From contig JAFLSL010000037.1 in NCBI GenBank assembly GCA_022510985.1, positions 1 through 7,946 of the forward strand: a stretch of 7,946 nt of DNA, read 5' to 3'. Position 1 is the first letter of the stretch; every line of letters begins with the position of its first letter. Below, piece by piece: positions 1 through 4,400 of this stretch. A program made the translations under genes and the position numbers. A model generated the notes under the pieces. It made no database searches. It worked only from the letters and a program-made list of their open reading frames with translations, and was not told where the DNA came from. This DNA is from Ruminococcus sp. Its GTDB lineage: Bacteria; Bacillota; Clostridia; Oscillospirales; Acutalibacteraceae.

Positions 1-427
1 CAGCTTGAGTGTTGACGATTTTGCCGACAATAGCATACATATTCTCGGTGTCGATTACCTCGGCAAGTTCACATTCCATTACATAAGGAAATTCATCAAT
101 AATCGGAGCGTTCACAACCTCACTTTGAGTAGCGTGATAACCGGTTCTCTCAAACTTATCATCCATCTTGTTACCTGTCGCAATACCGAAGAAGTCAGCT
201 ACATCCATATGTTCTTTATCGGCAATACTGACAGTAAATGCTTTTATCTTGAGAATATTCTGAGTTGTCTTGTGCTCCTCGTCGATAAACAGGGCGATTT
301 TATCCATTGCACAAATCATACCCCACGCTGCATTCATAACATTAACTTTGCCATTCTCGTCATATGCCGCTACCATAAGCACAGGCATCGGATATACTCC
401 GGGGAATGAACCTAAACTTTTCTTCAT
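1..427 (-). CDS. Flavin reductase family protein (FMN-binding split barrel), 5' part only
   Basis: The reverse strand reads as an uninterrupted frame of 142 codons from ATG at 427 to the left edge with no stop, so the C-terminal part (perhaps 40-50 residues by comparison with the usual family size) lies outside the window. The protein begins MKKSLGSFPGVYPMPVLMVA and contains NVMNAAWGMIC, a K-T-x-N stretch (KTTQNILKIKAFTVSIAD), then G-x-x-x-G-N-K-M-D-D-K-F and an N-A-P-I-I-D-E segment. This order is typical of the DIM6/NTAB (RutF-like, COG1853) family, small cytoplasmic proteins that bind FMN and reduce free flavin or act as flavoredoxins. AGAGGT at 435-440 lies 7 nt from the ATG and supports this start. 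It follows the SDR gene by 16 nt on the same strand, so the two are probably cotranscribed. The electron acceptor cannot be told from sequence. Confidence 0.85.
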   Translation of the reverse strand, partial: MKKSLGSFPGVYPMPVLMVAAYDENGKVNVMNAAWGMICAMDKIALFIDEEHKTTQNILKIKAFTVSIADKEHMDVADFFGIATGNKMDDKFERTGYHATQSEVVNAPIIDEFPYVMECELAEVIDTENMYAIVGKIVNTQA

Positions 428-434
428 TTACATT

Positions 435-440
435 ACCTCT
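435..440 (-). promoter_or_regulatory. Ribosome binding site of the flavin reductase gene
   Basis: AGAGGT on the minus strand sits 7 nt before the ATG at 427 and inside the 16-nt gap after the SDR stop codon. This fixes the flavin reductase start and is consistent with translation from a shared mRNA. Confidence 0.7.
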
Positions 441-443
441 TTC

Positions 444-1082
444 TTAGATATTTGCAAGTGCATCTGCGATAGGTTTATTGCCCGAACGCATTTTAATTAC
501 TTTTTTATAGGTGTTTTCCATACTAAGCACAGAACTTAAAACCGCCGCAACATCGGGAATAGGATTTTCACCATCGTGTTCGGGATTAAGCTCCACCTTG
601 CCTGTACCTACTGTTTCTCTAAGCAATGTGGGCTGAATGATAGTATAGTCAAGATCAGTTGATTTAACAAGATAATTGTCTGCAAAAAACTTTGCAATAT
701 TATAGTTTGTAATGTTCTTGAGCGAGGGTTCCTCTGCCCACTTTTCGGGTTCTAATGCGAAAATAGAACTTAAAATAACGAAGCGTTTAATACCTACTTC
801 CTCACAAGCCTGCATCAGCTTAACCGCACCGAAAGCATCCGTCTGTAAAAGGTCTTTTCCACGGGAGCCTGCAAGAAAATAAACCGCATCCATATTTTTG
901 ATTATCTCTGCAATTTCATCCTTGCTAAAATGCAAATCAAAGTGAACAGGCTTTATTAGTTCAGTTTCCTGAATACTATCTGAATGACGTGAGCCACAGT
1001 AAACGGTGTGTCCGTCTGCTGTCAGATTTTTCATAACGCATTTAGCTACCCTGCCTGTTGCTCCTACGATAAAAATTTTCAC
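444..1082 (-). CDS. NAD(P)-binding NmrA-like / atypical SDR family protein
   Basis: A 212-residue protein with an N-terminal Rossmann fold. The beta1-loop motif VKIFIVGATGRVAKCV (residues 1-16) has GxxGxxA instead of the common GxxGxxG. R32 after beta2 (YCGSR) would suit NADP phosphate binding. FVILSSIFAL (101-110) carries the SDR serine, and Y127-N-I-A-K131 is a YxxxK catalytic-type pair, so the protein may be an active oxidoreductase rather than only a sensor. The C-terminal half has the usual IIQPTLLRE and PIPDVAAVLSS segments. The length fits the short 'NAD(P)H-binding' (PF13460-like) group. The start is chosen as GTG at 1082 because GGAGG at 1088-1092 lies 5 nt upstream and the protein then begins directly with beta1. 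The in-frame ATG at 1100 lies upstream of that GGAGG and has no SD of its own. The substrate is unknown. It is the first gene of a leftward pair with the flavin reductase. Confidence 0.85.
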   Translation of the reverse strand: MKIFIVGATGRVAKCVMKNLTADGHTVYCGSRHSDSIQETELIKPVHFDLHFSKDEIAEIIKNMDAVYFLAGSRGKDLLQTDAFGAVKLMQACEEVGIKRFVILSSIFALEPEKWAEEPSLKNITNYNIAKFFADNYLVKSTDLDYTIIQPTLLRETVGTGKVELNPEHDGENPIPDVAAVLSSVLSMENTYKKVIKMRSGNKPIADALANI

Positions 1083-1087
1083 AACAA

Positions 1088-1092
1088 CCTCC
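1088..1092 (-). promoter_or_regulatory. Ribosome binding site deciding a GTG start for the SDR gene
   Basis: GGAGG on the minus strand lies 5 nt before GTG (1082-1080). It falls inside the longer frame that begins with ATG at 1100, so an annotation using that ATG would be six residues too long. Confidence 0.75.
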
Positions 1093-1120
1093 ACTAACAT
1101 TTATAAATTCTAACACTATA

Positions 1121-1148
1121 ATCATAACATAAATTGTCTAAAAATCAA
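1121..1148 (-). promoter_or_regulatory. Possible sigma-A promoter for the leftward SDR-flavin reductase pair
   Basis: On the minus strand TTGATT (1148-1143) and TATGAT (1126-1121) are separated by 16 nt, matching -35 and -10 elements at 4/6 and 5/6 positions. Transcription would begin near 1114, about 30 nt before the GTG start. The DNA is AT-rich, so chance matches are likely. An alternative -35-like TAGACA at 1140-1135 lacks a well spaced -10. Confidence 0.4.
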
Positions 1149-1302
1149 ATACACACCTTAAAGATATATTGTATTTTGAATTCCGCAAGATACTTTCTTT
1201 TCTGTCTCATGCTTTCGCACCTTCTTTATTTATTTTATTATCAAAATCTTTATTTCTCCTGTTTTTTATCCATTTCATAACAAATCTTTTGAAGTAAAAT
1301 AT

Positions 1303-1324
1303 TTTTGTAATAATTTTGTAATAA
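1303..1324 (+). repeat. Tandem 11-bp direct repeat next to the adhesin promoter
   Basis: TTTTGTAATAA occurs twice without a gap (1303-1313 and 1314-1324), ending 14 nt before the -35 hexamer. The 11-nt period is close to one helical turn and the position (about -50 to -71 from the predicted start) suits an UP element or an activator site. It may also be simple AT-rich drift. TTGTAA (1305-1310) with TATAAT (1329-1334), 18 nt apart, could form a second, weaker promoter. Confidence 0.6.
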
Positions 1325-1338
1325 TTTTTATAATATCA

Positions 1339-1367
1339 TTGACATAAAATTTGTTTTGATGTATAAT
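1339..1367 (+). promoter_or_regulatory. Consensus sigma-A promoter of the adhesin gene
   Basis: TTGACA (1339-1344) and TATAAT (1362-1367) are both perfect hexamers with the optimal 17-nt spacer. Transcription would begin near 1374, leaving a leader of about 114 nt. The quality of the match suggests strong housekeeping expression unless a regulator acts on the leader or on the upstream repeat. Confidence 0.85.
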
Positions 1368-1472
1368 ATTTAGTGGTAAATTGTCGCAATAAAATTGTGC
1401 ATAAACAACAAACTTATCCCCAACTGTGAGCAATTGAAAAGCGAATTTTATAAACATTTTTTTACTCATTCG

Positions 1473-1480
1473 AAAGGAGA
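1473..1480 (+). promoter_or_regulatory. Ribosome binding site of the adhesin gene, in a possible small hairpin
   Basis: AAAGGAGA lies 7 nt before the ATG at 1488 (8 nt measured from AGGAG). It decides this start over an in-frame TTG at 1395, which would add 31 residues without signal-peptide character. The SD is flanked by ATTCG (1468-1472) and CGAAT (1483-1487), which could pair as a 5-bp stem with the SD in a 10-nt loop. Confidence 0.8.
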
Positions 1481-1487
1481 ATCGAAT

Positions 1488-4400
1488 ATGAGAATAAGGA
1501 ATTTTATTGAATCTCATAGTCGCTACGGAGTCGGACTGCGTATCTTGGCAATTCTTATGTGCCTTTTACTTTGTCTTTCCTTAGTGAATGTTACACTGCG
1601 AGCGGACGCAGAAGATTCAGATTCAACGGATGGCGGTATCTACGGTTCCGGTGCTCTGTTCAAAGGAGACATCGACCTGGACGATTTAGATTTGGATCTT
1701 AATGATTCGATTCACATTATCATCCGCCATTGGCACGCAGAAGATGACCCCAGCGGACGTGTAAACGAAAACGCCGGCTCAGGCGATCAGGTTTCAAGTA
1801 CCGTTATTGTTGGTGCCTATATTGTTCCGGATGCAAACGGAATTATTAAACAAGGTACTAAAACATACTCCTGCTATGCCCGTGCGTATACAAGCGATCA
1901 GGAAAAAGAGATAAAGAGACATCACGGAAACTACGTAAAAGTTGATGAAGACACAGCATCATCCTATATAGATATCGAGGACAACAAGGTATCTTTCTTT
2001 GCATCTCCGTTCCGTAACGGCGATACATATTATGAGCATTTCTCAGGTTTCTCTGTATCCGCAGGACAGACTGCAGTTGAGATAGATAACGGAAAAGAAG
2101 AGAATTTCTATGCAGACGCAAAGCTTATAGTCAACCCTGCTAAATTAGATACAGTACATCTTATCAAGAGCCACCTTTACTACACAAGCGAGTTACTTAA
2201 GGTAGACGGTTCAGCAAAGATATACGACGGCGACAGCGAGACAAATTTCCCGAATTATGTTGACACATATACTAAAACTGTTGACGGAAAGACTACTAAA
2301 TACTACAACTCAAACACCGGTCTTCATACAGACAAAACCGCTACTTTAAACAAAAAGTACAACGATGGACGTACCTTTGATTTAACTTTGGAATCCTGGT
2401 ACAACGATGAAGATCCGATTAACGTAGGTATGGTACTTGACGCTTCGGGTAGTATGGGATTTACAGCGAATACACCGGAACCGATTCAGGTAATTAACAA
2501 GAAAGTTGAAAAAGTAGTTAACGGTAAAGTCGTAACAGAAGTCGTAAGAGATTATTATAAAGTCGGAAACACAACGCTCAACAAACAATTGAAAAATAAT
2601 AACAGTGCTATAACAGAAAACGATTTTCTGACTAATGATGAGCTTGCAAAGATTATGAGCACCAGAAAAACCGATAACTCCGCAATCCGAAGCAGCGGCT
2701 ACACTTACTTTATCTACGACGCACGTAAGGGTACCGAGGAGTTTACCCCTCTTGCATATTGGGGTGGTTCTTTACTTTCCGGTAGCAGCGATTATGCTAC
2801 AAAGGACGGCAAAACTTCTATAGGTCAAGTAGTCAACAACGGCGGTGCAGGTTGGTACTATGTTAACCCAAGCGGTAACTGGGATACTAACTACTTTAAT
2901 GACGCTCTTCAGTCCGGAAAAACCATCAATGGTATTCCCTTCCAAACTACCATCACAGATAACACGAAGGGTGGTGATAAAACCAGTGGTCAGTACCTCA
3001 CTTTTACGGACAAACTCCCCGGTACACGACCGAAAGCAGGAGCAACGGAAACAAATACAAACAGAACATATACAACTGAAACCGCTAACAAAATTACTCC
3101 TTCCAGATTTTACATTGATGCAGCAGGTTATCTACGCTGTTTCTATCATGTAAACGGCACTATCTATGATGACGACACTAAGGGTTGGGGAACATCCTTT
3201 GTATACGAAAACAACGACCAGGACTATATTAAGGTAGAGGCTCTGCAGCGTGCTTTAGGTACCTTTATTACCGGTTTGGATGACAAATCTCCCGACAGCT
3301 TGGTTTCAGCTGTACGTTTTAGTACTCCAAGGATTTTCACCAGCTCTACTCAAAACAGTCTTGATAACCTTGTTTTGCTCGACTGGACTGCCGACGTTCG
3401 TTGGGCTCAACAGCTTATCTCCGGTCAGCGAGGAGAGGGCGATAATCAGGGAAAAGCAAAGTCAGGTACCAAAAGCGATAATATAGATTGGAAGGGTACT
3501 AAATCAGATTTTGTTAACAAAACAGGTCTCCCCGGAGTTTGGCAGTACAACTACGGTCTCACAGGTAGTACTTCAACTAAACAGGGACTTAACGCCTTTT
3601 ATGGTACATATGATACTGCTAATAAATATAACCTTGAATACAGACTTGATCAATATATTAAAAAAACCGGCACAAACGGTAAAAAATATATTATTGTATT
3701 CACCGACGGTAAGGACACCGATTTGACAGATAAAAACGCAGGAACCACCGGACAGGACGCTGTAAAAACAGCGAATGCTCTGAAAGAAAAAGGCTACACC
3801 ATTTTAAGCGTTATGCTGACCGGCGGCCCGGTCCAAAAGGGTAAAGGCGATTATGACGCTGCACATGCTTTCCTTGAGTCTATTTCAGGAGCGGGTATAG
3901 GCAGCGGAGTATCATTACCGAAGTACGTATTTTCAACCCAGGATGAAGATGTACAGGCGGAATTACAAGAAGAGGGCTTAGACGCCAGCGATACTGTAGA
4001 CGCTCTTGTAAAAATCTTTAACGGAGATAACGGCATTCTCGCCGAGATTACAAATGACCTGAGCAAGTACAATGTTCAGGACTACATTGACCCCCGCTTC
4101 GATATAGTGGATTCAAAGGGCAATACATGGCGTCTGAACGCTGACGGTACTGTTGTTGTAAATGACGACAAATACGACTTGAGCGGTAATGGTAAAAAGG
4201 AAATTACTCTTGCTTCAGGCATAGACCTAACAGAAAAAGCATTAAAGGCAGAACTGCACTATGACAGCAGTAATAAAATGTACTATCTTGTTTGGCTCAA
4301 GCAGACAATCCCCGGCAACACCGATAAGGCGTCCAAGATAGCTATATGGCGAGGAAAGGTAACCGTTCGTGCGAAGGACGATTTCCTTGGCGGTAACGCT

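Larger units (their letters stand above)
1083..1487. other. Divergent intergenic region
   Basis: About 400 nt of AT-rich DNA separate the two divergent transcription units. It holds the leftward promoter and RBS (1088-1148), a run without recognisable features from about 1150 to 1300 (no convincing gene, hairpin or RNA), a tandem 11-bp repeat (1303-1324), a consensus rightward promoter (1339-1367) and an untranslated leader of about 114 nt before the adhesin ATG. No riboswitch or attenuator structure was recognised. Confidence 0.8.

Noticed and set aside
5..409. Open frame of 134 codons on the plus strand
   Set aside because: It lies opposite the flavin reductase, whose minus-strand translation shows clear family motifs, an SD and a downstream position in an operon. 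The plus-strand product resembles nothing and has no SD.
1395..1487. In-frame TTG start extending the adhesin by 31 residues
   Set aside because: It has no SD, and the extension lacks signal-peptide features. The ATG at 1488 has AAAGGAGA at good spacing and begins a proper signal peptide.
2850..2882. Possible choline- or glucan-binding repeat (GWYYVNPSGNW)
   Set aside because: It recalls the GWYY-x-x-x-x-G pattern, but only one copy is present and such repeats work in arrays.
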